Shown here: positions 16,265 to 25,034 of the stretch, one piece after another
Position numbering within the stretch: the first letter of the stretch is position 1
Layout of the letters: the number at the start of each line of letters is the position of its first letter
NCBI GenBank assembly: GCA_913054055.1
Contig: CAJXIT010000001.1
Span: 1 to 38,052 of the forward strand
DNA from: an uncultured Thalassolituus sp.
Lineage (GTDB): Bacteria > Pseudomonadota > Gammaproteobacteria > Pseudomonadales > Oceanobacteraceae
Length of the DNA: 38,052 bases
Direction: 5' to 3'
The notes under the pieces: generated by a model
What the model saw: only the letters and a program-made list of their open reading frames with translations
What the model was told of the DNA's origin: nothing
Databases searched by the model: none
Translations under genes and position numbers: made by a program

Positions 16265-17659
16265 TTAATCATTTACTCTTAAGGAGATAAACATTGGCGC
16301 ACCACGGCGAACAATCCTCATGGGCACTAAGCGGCCACTTGGCAACTTGCTCACCACCCGTTCAAAATCGCGAATGTCTCGAATAATTTCACTGTAAACC
16401 ATGGTGATCACATCCCCATTTATTAAACCGGCATTGGCACCAGGGCCCTGGCTGACATTTTTAACCAACACTCCGTCTGTGTCCCATTGCTTTTTCTGAG
16501 TAGATGTCAGTTCTGTCACCTCTATGCCAAGGCGATTAGACGTCACTTGCTTGTCTGGCACATGAGCTGCTGCCGCCATCCCCTGCTGAGGTAATGCACC
16601 AATTTTAACGGTTAGGGTTTTGGTTTTACCACGGCGTACAATTTTTAACCGAGCATTTGAACCTGGGCGCACTCGCCCAACCAAATGAGGCAAGTCGCTG
16701 CTTAGAATCACAGGCTTGCCATTAAATGCAGTGATGATATCCCCGTACTTCACTCCGGCTTCACCTGCTGGACCATTTTGCACCACTTGGCTCACTAACG
16801 CGCCCGCCGCTTTTTTCAGACCAAAGGATTCAGCTAGATCTTTATCGACTTCTTGAATGGCCACGCCTAACCAGCCACGGGTCACAGACCCCGTCTCTTT
16901 TAACTGATCAACCACTTCCATGGCCACATTCATAGGAATAGCAAAGCTTAACCCCATGAAACCACCGCTGCGGGTATAAATTTGCGAATTAATACCCACC
17001 ACTTTTCCATCAAGATTAAACAAAGGGCCGCCTGAATTACCTGGATTAATGGCCACATCCGTTTGAATAAATGGCACATAATTTTCATTGGGCAAACTTC
17101 GGCCTTTGGCGCTGACAATGCCCGCGGTAACAGAGTAATCAAAACCAAATGGACTGCCAATGGCGACAACCCATTCCCCAACTTTAAGCTTTTCACTGTT
17201 ACCAATTTCAACCGTGGGTAGGTATTTCGCTTCAATTTTTAAAAGCGCTAAATCAGAGCTGGCATCTGAGCCTATTAACTCTGCTTCAAATTCACGACGG
17301 TCATTTAAGCGCACAAATATTTGGTCGGCTCCGTCAATGACGTGATTATTGGTTAAGACATAGCCATCTTTGCTAACAATAAAACCAGAACCAAGCGAAG
17401 CTCGTTCTTGGCTATTGCCTCTAGGAGTTGTATGAGGGTTTGACCTTGGAGTTTGTGGCACCCCAAAAAAATGTCTAAAGATATCCGGCACGCCTTCTGG
17501 CAAATCCATGCCTCGCCCATAGCGACTAGTTTGCTTTTGCGTGGTGCTAATATTCACCACGGCTGGTCCAGCATCTTCTACCAGCTCGGTAAAATCAGGC
17601 AGCTGCGCCATTGCCGTCATTGATAAAAATACAAGGCAAAAACACAAAATAGACTTCAT
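16265..17659 (-). CDS. mucD: Periplasmic serine protease DegP/MucD (Do family)
   Basis: Periplasmic HtrA-type protease and chaperone of 464 residues. A signal peptide (about 1-18, cut after Ala-Met-Ala) is followed by the trypsin-like domain with the triad His106 (NNHVIDG), Asp136 (SSDLALLKI) and Ser209 (NPGNSGGP), then two PDZ domains (about 255-350 and 375-460). It is the last gene of the rpoE operon, the place of mucD in Pseudomonas, where MucD degrades misfolded envelope proteins and dampens AlgU activation. It lies 53 bases after rseC and ends before a strong terminator. Confidence 0.96.
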   Translation of the reverse strand: MKSILCFCLVFLSMTAMAQLPDFTELVEDAGPAVVNISTTQKQTSRYGRGMDLPEGVPDIFRHFFGVPQTPRSNPHTTPRGNSQERASLGSGFIVSKDGYVLTNNHVIDGADQIFVRLNDRREFEAELIGSDASSDLALLKIEAKYLPTVEIGNSEKLKVGEWVVAIGSPFGFDYSVTAGIVSAKGRSLPNENYVPFIQTDVAINPGNSGGPLFNLDGKVVGINSQIYTRSGGFMGLSFAIPMNVAMEVVDQLKETGSVTRGWLGVAIQEVDKDLAESFGLKKAAGALVSQVVQNGPAGEAGVKYGDIITAFNGKPVILSSDLPHLVGRVRPGSNARLKIVRRGKTKTLTVKIGALPQQGMAAAAHVPDKQVTSNRLGIEVTELTSTQKKQWDTDGVLVKNVSQGPGANAGLINGDVITMVYSEIIRDIRDFERVVSKLPSGRLVPMRIVRRGAPMFISLRVND

Positions 17660-17712
17660 TTAAATCTCCGTTTACTTTTTATCTTTTATTTCTTATCTAT
17701 AAAGCTTAACCG

Positions 17713-18177
17713 CTATTCCACTTCACACATGGGGATATGCGTGTGTGAAACGTCAAGCTTACGAATTAATTTTGGGTTCCAATGTTCAAAATCAAGGGTT
17801 TGAGTTCGAATATTGACCCAGACAAACCCAAGTAGCAAAGCCACAAAAGACAGTAAAATGGTTATGCCTTCAGCGGCCTCAAATGCGGTACTTAGTAAAG
17901 CCACTACCATCATAAAAAATAATGGGATGCCGTACATAATCAAAGATGACCTTAAAATGGCCTGCTCAGGCACACCAATAATCACCTGATCATTTACTTG
18001 AACGTCTAGACTGTTGCGTGCAACAGGTAAATCAATCTGCTTCTGCCCAACCTTTGCTAGCAGACTATGCCCACACCCTTTTTGCGCCTGGCAAGAGCCA
18101 CAAGCTGACTGCTGAATGGCTTGCACCCAAACTATATCGCCTTCAACTTTTAAAACCTTAGCCGTTTCTTCAACCAT
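17713..18177 (-). CDS. rseC: SoxR-reducing/sigma-E regulatory protein RseC (MucC)
   Basis: Inner-membrane protein of 154 residues. The N-terminal half carries the cysteine cluster CGSCQAQKGCG (about residues 26-36), then two hydrophobic helices (about 78-98 and 104-123) in the RseC/MucC pattern. In E. coli RseC acts with the Rsx complex and has a small positive effect on sigma-E; in Pseudomonas MucC is part of the same operon. It lies 96 bases after rseB, and that gap contains a hairpin at 18230-18248. Confidence 0.93.
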   Translation of the reverse strand: MVEETAKVLKVEGDIVWVQAIQQSACGSCQAQKGCGHSLLAKVGQKQIDLPVARNSLDVQVNDQVIIGVPEQAILRSSLIMYGIPLFFMMVVALLSTAFEAAEGITILLSFVALLLGFVWVNIRTQTLDFEHWNPKLIRKLDVSHTHIPMCEVE

Positions 18178-18229
18178 ATCTTCTCATTATCACTGAGCGC
18201 ATCACCCAGCATCATTACCATAAACAACA

Positions 18230-18248
18230 ATGGGGCATTATGCCCCAT
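18230..18248 (-). repeat. Hairpin between rseB and rseC
   Basis: Eight-base arms ATGGGGCA (18230-18237) and TGCCCCAT (18241-18248) with a three-base loop. On the minus strand the next bases are TGTTGTTTATGG, a loose U-rich run, so it might act as a weak attenuator or protect the rpoE-rseA-rseB part of the message. It is too short of U residues to call a full terminator. Confidence 0.5.
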
Positions 18249-18273
18249 ATAAGATTGAAACTGCCAGCTGAGA

Positions 18274-19269
18274 CTAACGCAGCTCAACACTTTGGGCGAT
18301 GCGCTGAGCAGTTGCCGCTGGAATCTCCCCAACTACGGTAATACGGTGAGTTTGTCCTTGCCACTGCTTGTGTAAAACAGCAAGCGCTGTGGGCCCTGCT
18401 TGAGCGGTGCCTTCATCCTGTACTTTTTCGACTCCTTCCACATACACTGAGAACATCACAATGCCATCACTGTATATGCGTCGTGCAGACAATTTAGGTG
18501 CATGACCCGAAGCCGTTTGATCTAAAAAACCCACAGGCATCCAATTTAAGCGCCACTCTAATATATCTTGAGCAGAAGCCTTTAGAACGGCTGTTGAATC
18601 CGCCAGCTTTAACTCCACGCCTTTATTTCTTGGAGTAAAGCGTTTTTCATTAAACTGTGTTTCTGGCTTAAAGTAACTGAATAAATAGCGCTCTAAAACC
18701 TGACCATTTTTTGCAATCAACTCAGTGCGCAAAGGCACCATTGTCTGTTGGTCTAACCACACTTGATAAAAGTGTCGAGTGGCATCTTTAGGCGATAATT
18801 GAACCCCAAGTACTGGCCGACCAGCCACACGCTGATTGCCTAAAAATTGAAATGCGTATGCGGCATTCAATTGTTTAATACTGCCCAAAGGCTTATTGGC
18901 AAACGGAGTATCCCCTCGCTTTTGTAGTTGCTCTACTGAGGCATCAGGGTGAATACAATAAAAGGCTTCGCCACGACGAATCACTTCTCGCACAGGCCCA
19001 TCCAAATGCATCATGCGCTCCCAAATTTCGCCATTATTCACACCATGAACAATCTCAATGTTCTGAACTTGATTACCCGCTTGATGAGAGAAAATCCCTT
19101 GGTACATGGCACTGGGCGCCAGTGCGAGCATGCGCTCATATAAGCCCTGCGCGGTGAGCGTTTGCTGTTCAGCTTCCTTAGACTGCACAGCCTCCGAATT
19201 TTGAGTCTCAACTGCAAGGCTTAAGCTTGTCACAAAAACCAGGGCAATAAATGCTACGCAACGAATCAT
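18274..19269 (-). CDS. rseB: Sigma-E regulatory protein RseB (MucB)
   Basis: Periplasmic protein of 331 residues with a signal peptide (about 1-19). It has the MucB/RseB two-domain form: a large LolA/LolB-like N-terminal domain that senses lipids or lipopolysaccharide, and a small C-terminal domain that binds the anti-sigma factor. RseB protects RseA from DegS cleavage until envelope stress releases it. Visible family features include GEIWERMMHLDGP, the single Cys in FYCIHPD, and a C-terminal VVGEIPAATAQRIAQSV. Its ATG overlaps the rseA stop by one base, indicating coupled translation. Confidence 0.94.
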   Translation of the reverse strand: MIRCVAFIALVFVTSLSLAVETQNSEAVQSKEAEQQTLTAQGLYERMLALAPSAMYQGIFSHQAGNQVQNIEIVHGVNNGEIWERMMHLDGPVREVIRRGEAFYCIHPDASVEQLQKRGDTPFANKPLGSIKQLNAAYAFQFLGNQRVAGRPVLGVQLSPKDATRHFYQVWLDQQTMVPLRTELIAKNGQVLERYLFSYFKPETQFNEKRFTPRNKGVELKLADSTAVLKASAQDILEWRLNWMPVGFLDQTASGHAPKLSARRIYSDGIVMFSVYVEGVEKVQDEGTAQAGPTALAVLHKQWQGQTHRITVVGEIPAATAQRIAQSVELR

Positions 19270-19883
19270 TAATTGCCCTTGCTCTTATTAGTGGTTTCAA
19301 AGTTAACGACACGTGCAAATGGCATGGCCGTTCGGCCCTGACCCAAAGCACTGTCTTGAGCATGCTGCTTCAAATAAGCGTTTAAACGCTGCTGCGCTTG
19401 CTGCATTTGAGCCTCATCTAAATCTGGATTTAACTGAGCACCTTGTCCTTGCGCAATCATCATTGGGCCTTTTTCTGGGGTGCGCTCTGGGGTCACAATT
19501 TCAATTTGGGTTTTAGAGGCAAACTGTTGATCAACAGACGTGTCCACCAAAGGATTAAAGCGTGCACCTAATACCACAGCAAACGTGACCGATGCTGCAA
19601 TGGATAATCCACCTACCGCTTTTAACCAAGACTTACTCTTATTGACGTCCGAGTCCCCTTCAAATGCTGCATTTTCGATGGCATCGCTCACGCCAGCGCT
19701 GATATCAATATGGCTAAACTCAGAAATCGTGCCCTTTACCGCATCGCTGCCAATGTGAAATCGAGACCAGGCTTGTTTTAACTCTGGGCTTTCATCAATG
19801 TCTTTCAATGTACGATGCATGGCCAGTTCATCTAGCTCACCATCCATTAAGGCTGACAAAGATTCTGTTTTGTTATCACTCAT
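19269..19883 (-). CDS. rseA: Anti-sigma-E factor RseA (MucA)
   Basis: Single-pass inner-membrane protein of 204 residues. The cytoplasmic N-terminus (TESLSALMDGELDELAMHR) is the RseA/MucA domain that holds sigma-E. The membrane helix is at about 88-108, and the periplasmic part is Gln-rich. The ATG at 19883 is chosen over a GTG two codons earlier because GAGG sits at proper spacing before it. It begins 13 bases after the rpoE stop. The anti-sigma gene is intact although its sigma-factor gene carries a frameshift, so either the frameshift is very recent or it is a sequence error. Confidence 0.93.
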   Translation of the reverse strand: MSDNKTESLSALMDGELDELAMHRTLKDIDESPELKQAWSRFHIGSDAVKGTISEFSHIDISAGVSDAIENAAFEGDSDVNKSKSWLKAVGGLSIAASVTFAVVLGARFNPLVDTSVDQQFASKTQIEIVTPERTPEKGPMMIAQGQGAQLNPDLDEAQMQQAQQRLNAYLKQHAQDSALGQGRTAMPFARVVNFETTNKSKGN

Positions 19884-19896
19884 AGTCACCTCTTTC

Positions 19897-20498
19897 CTAG
19901 CCTTTGGCTGTTTTACTGTCAGTATTATTAATTAACGGGGCCATTGCTTTATCAATGGATTCCCGTGCGCGGAAGATACGAGACCTTACCGTACCAATGG
20001 GACAATCCATGGCTTCCCCAATTTCTTCGTAGCTCATACCTTCTAATTCACGCAGCCTAATAGCGGTTCGTAATTCTTCAGGTAATTGCTCAATGGCCTC
20101 AAATACCACCTGTTTAAGCTCGTCTCGGGCAATAATGCCTTCTGGCGTTGCTATATCTTTAAGAGAGGCAGAGGCACTAAAATGTTCCGCATCATCTACA
20201 TCAACGTCTTGAGCCGGTGGCCTACGGCCTTGGCTAACCAAGTAGTTTTTTGCAGTATTCACAGCAATGCGGTACAGCCAGGTATAAAACTGACTATCCC
20301 CTCTAAAGTTTTTGAGTGCTCGGTACGCCGCTTAATAAACGTCTCCTGAGCCACATCAGGCACTTCGCCCATGTCTACATAACGAGACACCAAGGACATG
20401 ATCTTGTGCTGATGTTTCAGTACTAACAGATCAAAAGCTCGCTTATCGCCCTTTTGAACTCTTAATACCAATTGTTTATCCGAATCTTGTAGCGACAT
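19897..20498 (-). pseudogene. rpoE: RNA polymerase sigma-E factor RpoE/AlgU, frameshifted as read
   Basis: ECF sigma factor for envelope stress, split into two frames. The 5' part from the ATG at 20498 (behind GGGGGAG) encodes MSLQDSDKQLVLRVQKGDKR and continues to QETFIK, codon 56. The family then requires Ala-Tyr-Arg-Ala-Leu, which is found in another frame starting at 20328 and running to the stop at 19897 with regions 2.2-4 intact (FYTWLYRIAVNTAKN, SYEEIGEAMDCPIGTVRSRI). Two extra bases, CG at 20329-20330, explain the shift; without them the product is 199 residues, normal length. As written, translation ends at 20259 after 79 residues. It could be a real null mutation or a sequencing/assembly error; no slippery site is visible. 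Confidence 0.88.
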
Positions 20499-20590
20499 TG
20501 CTCCCCCGCGCTTTACACGCCAGTATTAGCCACCCGTTATCTGACTATTTATTATTGGGTTTGGCCAATTATGTATTCCTAATGCAAACA

Positions 20591-20618
20591 TTAGAATAGA
20601 CCTCTCTTAAAAAGTTCC
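20591..20618 (-). promoter_or_regulatory. Sigma-E promoter of rpoE (autoregulatory)
   Basis: On the minus strand, GGAACTT (20612-20618) is followed by exactly 16 bases and TCTAA (20591-20595). This matches the GAACTT-N16-TCTRA form used by RpoE/AlgU. It lies about 93 bases upstream of the rpoE start codon, the expected site for autoregulation. A short inverted repeat, CTAATG-CAAA-CATTAG (20579-20594), overlaps the -10. Confidence 0.85.
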
Positions 20619-20753
20619 GGCTTTGTGCATTTAATTTGTAATAAAACCCAACAGAATCTCTCTAGCAAGTCATTGATTGCCGTTAAATACTTCTTAATTT
20701 GAAGGCTTCGCAGTATAGTGACGCCATTAAATTAAGGCTTAACAAGGTTATTT

Positions 20754-22331
20754 ATGGATCAGCGACAGGTTTTTGATGTTTTGGTCATAGGCAGCGGAGC
20801 AGCAGGACTGGCCGTTGCTTTGAGCGTTGCCGATTCGGCTAAGGTTGCCGTCTTAAGTAAAGACACATTAGCAAGTGGCAGTACTCGCTGGGCTCAAGGG
20901 GGCATTGCTGCAGTACTGGACAGTGAAGACTCAGTTAAAGCCCACATAAAAGACACTCTAACCGCCGGTGCAGGTCTGTGTAACTACAATGCGGTGAAGC
21001 ACACGGTTGAAAATGGCAGCGATGCCATTGACTGGTTGATTGAGCAACAGGTGCAATTCAGCAAAGATGGCGATGATTACCACCTAACCAAAGAAGGCGG
21101 TCACAGTCATCGCCGCATCATTCACGCAGCCGATGCCACAGGCGTAGCCGTTAGCCAAGCCCTTATTGGCCAGGCTCAAGCTCATAAAAACATCAGTTTG
21201 TTTGAGCGCCGCATGGCCATTGATTTAATCACCTGTGAAAAATTCAATATGCCAGGTAAAGGTGTCACTGGTGCTTATGTATTAAATGATGAAAATGGCC
21301 ATGTGGAAACCTTTCGCGCACGCACGGTGGTCATTGCTTCGGGTGGCGCCAGCAAATCCTATTTATATACCAGCAACCCAGATGGTACGTCCGGTGACGG
21401 CATTGCCATGGCTTGGCGTGCAGGCTGTCGTGTGGCCAACATGGAATTTAACCAGTTTCACCCCACTTGTTTGTACCACCCACAAGCCAAAAGCTTTTTG
21501 ATCACAGAAGCAGTGCGTGGAGAAGGGGGTTATTTATTGCTGCCCAATGGCGAACGCTTTATGCATAAATTTGATGATCGCTTAGAGCTGGCACCGCGTG
21601 ACATTGTGGCCAGAGCCATTGACCACGAAATGAAGCGTTTAGGTGCCGACTGCTTATACCTAGACATTAGTCACAAGCCCAAAGCATTTATCATTGAACA
21701 CTTCCCCACCATTTATGAGCGTTGCTTAGAGTTTGGCATTGATATGACCAAGCAACCCATACCTGTGGTGCCTGCTGCTCATTATACTTGCGGCGGCATA
21801 GTCACGGATGAATGCGGACGCACCGATGTCCCTAATTTATTTGCTGTGGGAGAAAGTGCCCACACAGGTTTGCACGGTGCCAATCGCTTGGCCAGTAATT
21901 CGTTGCTTGAATGCATTGTTTACGGACAAAGTGCCGCCAAATACATTTTAGAAATCATCAAAGAAAAACAAGATGTATTGTTTGCACCGGACTGGGATGA
22001 AAGCCAGGTCACCGATTCCGATGAAGACGTTGTGATCAGCCACAATTGGGACGAACTAAGACGATTTATGTGGGACTATGTGGGCATTGTAAGAACCGAC
22101 AAACGGCTGTTACGTGCCGAACACAGGGTACAACTTTTACGCAAAGAAATTTTAGAGTTTTATGGCAACCATAAAGTCACCAGCGACTTACTGGAACTTC
22201 GCAACCTTGTGGAAGTGTCTGAATTAATTATTCGCTGTGCTATTTTGCGTAAAGAAAGTCGAGGCCTGCATTATTCGTTGAGCCATCCAGATTTATTGCC
22301 TGTGGCTTACGATACGGTACTCACACCTTAG
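20754..22331 (+). CDS. nadB: L-aspartate oxidase NadB
   Basis: FAD enzyme of 525 residues that oxidises L-aspartate to iminoaspartate, the first step of de novo NAD synthesis with NadA. The FAD-binding GSGAAGL is at residues 13-19, followed by STRWAQGGIAAV, the active-site HSHRRI..HAADATG region, and HTGLHGANRLASNSLLE near 377. The C-terminal helical domain is complete. AAGG lies seven bases before the ATG. It diverges from rpoE across 255 bases, the same arrangement as in Pseudomonas and E. coli. Confidence 0.97.
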   Translation: MDQRQVFDVLVIGSGAAGLAVALSVADSAKVAVLSKDTLASGSTRWAQGGIAAVLDSEDSVKAHIKDTLTAGAGLCNYNAVKHTVENGSDAIDWLIEQQVQFSKDGDDYHLTKEGGHSHRRIIHAADATGVAVSQALIGQAQAHKNISLFERRMAIDLITCEKFNMPGKGVTGAYVLNDENGHVETFRARTVVIASGGASKSYLYTSNPDGTSGDGIAMAWRAGCRVANMEFNQFHPTCLYHPQAKSFLITEAVRGEGGYLLLPNGERFMHKFDDRLELAPRDIVARAIDHEMKRLGADCLYLDISHKPKAFIIEHFPTIYERCLEFGIDMTKQPIPVVPAAHYTCGGIVTDECGRTDVPNLFAVGESAHTGLHGANRLASNSLLECIVYGQSAAKYILEIIKEKQDVLFAPDWDESQVTDSDEDVVISHNWDELRRFMWDYVGIVRTDKRLLRAEHRVQLLRKEILEFYGNHKVTSDLLELRNLVEVSELIIRCAILRKESRGLHYSLSHPDLLPVAYDTVLTP

Positions 22332-22411
22332 TATTTTATTCAACCATAATATTCATAAAGGTTAGTGATCTGACTGCTAGATTATTTTAACTTGAGTACA
22401 CGACTACAGAT

Positions 22412-22753
22412 ATGAAAACAGAACATAAAGCGGCCATTTATTCTGCCATTGTTTTCCCAGGGTCAGGGTATTTTTTTACAAACCAAAAAATACGAGGCTA
22501 TCTTTGCTTAGCCACCTGCGTCGTTATCTTGTTTATCTTGATGCGAGAAGCTTGGTTTAAAGCCCAAATCATTTCTAAAAAAATTGTATTTGGGGAGATT
22601 CCATTTGATCTCAATCTCATTAGAGAGCTAATCTTAACCACCCCAAGCATTTATTCTGACAGTATGATTTCACTCGTATACGGAGTGCTTTTTCTAGTTT
22701 GGGCCAGCTCTCTTATTGATAGCTATTTAATTGCAAAAAAAGAAAACTCATAG
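22412..22753 (+). CDS. Small predicted membrane protein, function unknown
   Basis: A 113-residue protein that I do not recognise by name. Near the N-terminus it has Phe-Pro-Gly-Ser-Gly-Tyr-Phe-Phe followed by Lys-Ile-Arg-Gly-Tyr-Leu, a pattern seen in small TM2-like membrane proteins. Three hydrophobic segments are likely (about 9-22, 28-44 and 84-106), with a charged C-terminus KKENS. It lies 80 bases after nadB and about 100 bases before the DUF898 gene in the same direction. No strong ribosome site is seen, so the start is less certain. It may belong with the following two genes as a membrane module, which is an inference from position only. Confidence 0.6.
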   Translation: MKTEHKAAIYSAIVFPGSGYFFTNQKIRGYLCLATCVVILFILMREAWFKAQIISKKIVFGEIPFDLNLIRELILTTPSIYSDSMISLVYGVLFLVWASSLIDSYLIAKKENS

Positions 22754-22850
22754 CTTATTTATGGATCAGATTTTACAAACTCTGTGGCTTTGATTATTAT
22801 GGCCTCGCTAATGCTTACATGGTGTAGGCAGTATAATAAAAAGGCCAATC

Positions 22851-23891
22851 ATGGAAGAAGCGATCCTAGCTAATGGTGAACCGTTAGCCCCTGCAACATC
22901 ATCACCCACCAATAAAACCGCCACTGCATTTGAATTTAAAGGTGACGGCACAGAATACTTTAAAATCTGGATTGTAAATATTTTACTCACGGTCGTTACC
23001 CTGGGAATTTATTCCGCATGGGCTACTGTAAGAAATAATCGATATTTCTATTCAAACCTATACCTGGATGGTCATAACTTTAGTTATCTTGCTCAGCCTT
23101 TAACCATTTTAAAAGGCCGAATCATTGCCATCATAGCCTTTGCAGCATTCACTTTTATTTCTCAAGCCAGCCCAGTTTTAAGCATCGCCCTAAGTTTGGC
23201 ATTTTTAATTGCTATGCCTTATATCATTATCCAGTCTCTGGCATTTAGCCGCAGAATGACAGCGTATCGAAATGTTCAATTTCGCTTTAATGCAGGCTAT
23301 GGTGAAGCCGCCATGGCTTTCATCGTTTGGCCTATACTAGGCTTGGTTTCATTTGGTATTTTATATCCAATGGCCATACTGAAAATGTCTCAATTTACAA
23401 TGAGGAATACGGCTTACGGAACCAGTAAGTTTGATTTTACTGCCACCTATTCAGATTACGGTGTTATATTCTTAACCATGATTGGCGTTGGCTTAGTATT
23501 AGGTTTGCCAATTTGGGGAATCGGCTTTATGTTTCCTGCTTTAACCCCTGTCATGCCTTTAATTTCTGCCATTATTTACTTAGGGCTAGGTTTATATTTT
23601 ATCGTTCAAACCAACAACTTATTCTTCAATAAGCTCTCTTTGCAAGATCATAGCTTTAAGGGTTCACTAGATATGGTGAGCTTAGGAAAAGTCATTTTAA
23701 TTAATCTGTTTTTGACTATCGTTACTCTGGGTCTTTATTTGCCAGCGGCAAAAGTACGCATGGTAAAATACATCTCCAGCAAAGTAACAATGAATGTTTC
23801 AGGTTCATTAGACAACTTCCAAGCTGCTGAAGAGCAACAAATCAATGCTCTAGGTGAAGAAATGGGCAACGTATTTGACCTAGGTGTATAG
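22851..23891 (+). CDS. DUF898 (YjgN-like) multi-pass membrane protein
   Basis: A 346-residue inner-membrane protein. The characteristic DUF898 start is present: FEFKGDGTEYFKIWIVNILLT (residues 24-44), then GIYSAWATVRNNRYFYSNL, and a second copy of the same theme near 275 (MVSLGKVILINLFLTIVTLGLYLPAAKVRM), so the protein is built from two related halves. Six or more hydrophobic helices are visible. The function of the family is not established. AAGG precedes the ATG. The M48 peptidase gene begins three bases after its stop, an arrangement common for this family, suggesting the two proteins act together. Confidence 0.88.
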   Translation: MEEAILANGEPLAPATSSPTNKTATAFEFKGDGTEYFKIWIVNILLTVVTLGIYSAWATVRNNRYFYSNLYLDGHNFSYLAQPLTILKGRIIAIIAFAAFTFISQASPVLSIALSLAFLIAMPYIIIQSLAFSRRMTAYRNVQFRFNAGYGEAAMAFIVWPILGLVSFGILYPMAILKMSQFTMRNTAYGTSKFDFTATYSDYGVIFLTMIGVGLVLGLPIWGIGFMFPALTPVMPLISAIIYLGLGLYFIVQTNNLFFNKLSLQDHSFKGSLDMVSLGKVILINLFLTIVTLGLYLPAAKVRMVKYISSKVTMNVSGSLDNFQAAEEQQINALGEEMGNVFDLGV

Positions 23892-23894
23892 CCC

Positions 23895-24944
23895 TTGAAT
23901 ATTAATGGGCAGTACTTTGATGGAAACGGCTCTAACAGCCAGTCAGCGCAATTGATTTATTCTGATAATAATCAGAATAATATAATTTTGAACATTGAAG
24001 GGACTGCCCATACTCCCGAGAAGTATTTAGACTTCTCGGATATAAAGATTGAGTCTAGATTAGGTCACACTCCTAGGAATATTCACCTGCCTAACAATCA
24101 GCTCTTTACCACCATAGAGCATGATAAAGTTGATCAATTGAATAAATTAAATAATGGTTCAATCTTTTCATCCATCATTCATACTTTAGAAAGTCATCTT
24201 ATTCTGGCGTTATTTTCTTTAGTATTTACTGCGCTATTTATCTTTTCAGTGGTTCAATATGGCATCCCTAAAGCCGCAGAAATCATTGCAAGTAAACTAC
24301 CTTATGAAGACATAGGGAACCATAGCTTAACCATTCTAGATGAGACCTTATTTGAACCCTCAATCCTTGATACTGAAACACAAAAGCACTTCATAAAAGT
24401 CGCTAAACCGTATTTAGATCAATACCAAGATATTGGTCTAAAGCTTAATTTTCGATCCGGAATGCCCGCTAATGCGCTAGCCTTACCTGATGGCAATATT
24501 GTTTTTACAGATGGTTTTATAGAATTAGTAGAAGATGATAATGAATTCATTTCAATTCTGCTCCATGAGATTGGCCATATTAAAAATAAACATGTTGTAC
24601 GCCGAGCCATCCAAGGAACAACCTTAACCATATTAACGTTTTTTATTACAGGGGATTTAGAGATTTTCGATTTTGCCGTAGCCATTCCCAGCCTACTGAT
24701 GGATTTATCGTATTCTAGAGATTTTGAACGTGAAGCGGATTTGTTCTCCAAGAAACAAATGAATAGTTCTAATATTGATCTAATACACTTTGTGAATATT
24801 ATGACAAGGTTAGAAAATGCCCTCCAAATGAAAGATAATTCAAATATGGCCTCTGAAGAGAAAGAAACCGAGTCCAGCATTCCTGCGTTTTTATCTACTC
24901 ACCCATTAACCGAAGAACGCCTCAAGCTATTTTCAGCCTCATAA
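23895..24944 (+). CDS. M48-family membrane metallopeptidase
   Basis: A 349-residue zinc metallopeptidase. An N-terminal soluble domain (about 1-80) is followed by a membrane helix near 100-125, then the peptidase domain. His224-Glu225 and His228 in LLHEIGHIKNKH form the HExxH site, and Glu278 in FEREAD is the third zinc ligand. A second hydrophobic segment near 243-265 is typical of M48. The start is TTG at 23895, with AGGTG about nine bases upstream inside the DUF898 gene; translation is probably coupled to it. M48 relatives (HtpX, BepA, LoiP) act in envelope protein quality control; the substrate here is unknown. Confidence 0.88.
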   Translation: MNINGQYFDGNGSNSQSAQLIYSDNNQNNIILNIEGTAHTPEKYLDFSDIKIESRLGHTPRNIHLPNNQLFTTIEHDKVDQLNKLNNGSIFSSIIHTLESHLILALFSLVFTALFIFSVVQYGIPKAAEIIASKLPYEDIGNHSLTILDETLFEPSILDTETQKHFIKVAKPYLDQYQDIGLKLNFRSGMPANALALPDGNIVFTDGFIELVEDDNEFISILLHEIGHIKNKHVVRRAIQGTTLTILTFFITGDLEIFDFAVAIPSLLMDLSYSRDFEREADLFSKKQMNSSNIDLIHFVNIMTRLENALQMKDNSNMASEEKETESSIPAFLSTHPLTEERLKLFSAS

Positions 24945-24975
24945 ATCTTTATCTTGTGTTTTTCTCAAGGCCATC

Positions 24976-25003
24976 AAAAAAACCGCTAACTTGACGTAAG
25001 CGG
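24976..25003 (-). terminator. Terminator after fleQ
   Basis: On the minus strand, CCGCTTAC and GTTAGCGG pair (one T-T mismatch) around a five-base loop and are followed directly by TTTTTTT. It lies 32 bases after the fleQ stop and also separates fleQ from the convergent M48 gene. Confidence 0.82.
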
Positions 25004-25034
25004 GCTTTAACAACACCGAGGTACTTAAAAGGAA

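Noticed and set aside
22832..22837. TATAAT before the DUF898 gene
   Set aside because: Transcription would start only a few bases before the ATG, with the ribosome site lost, and no -35 is present at proper distance.
24419..24880. Minus-strand frame of 153 codons within the M48 gene
   Set aside because: It lies wholly inside a gene with clear catalytic motifs and has no support of its own.
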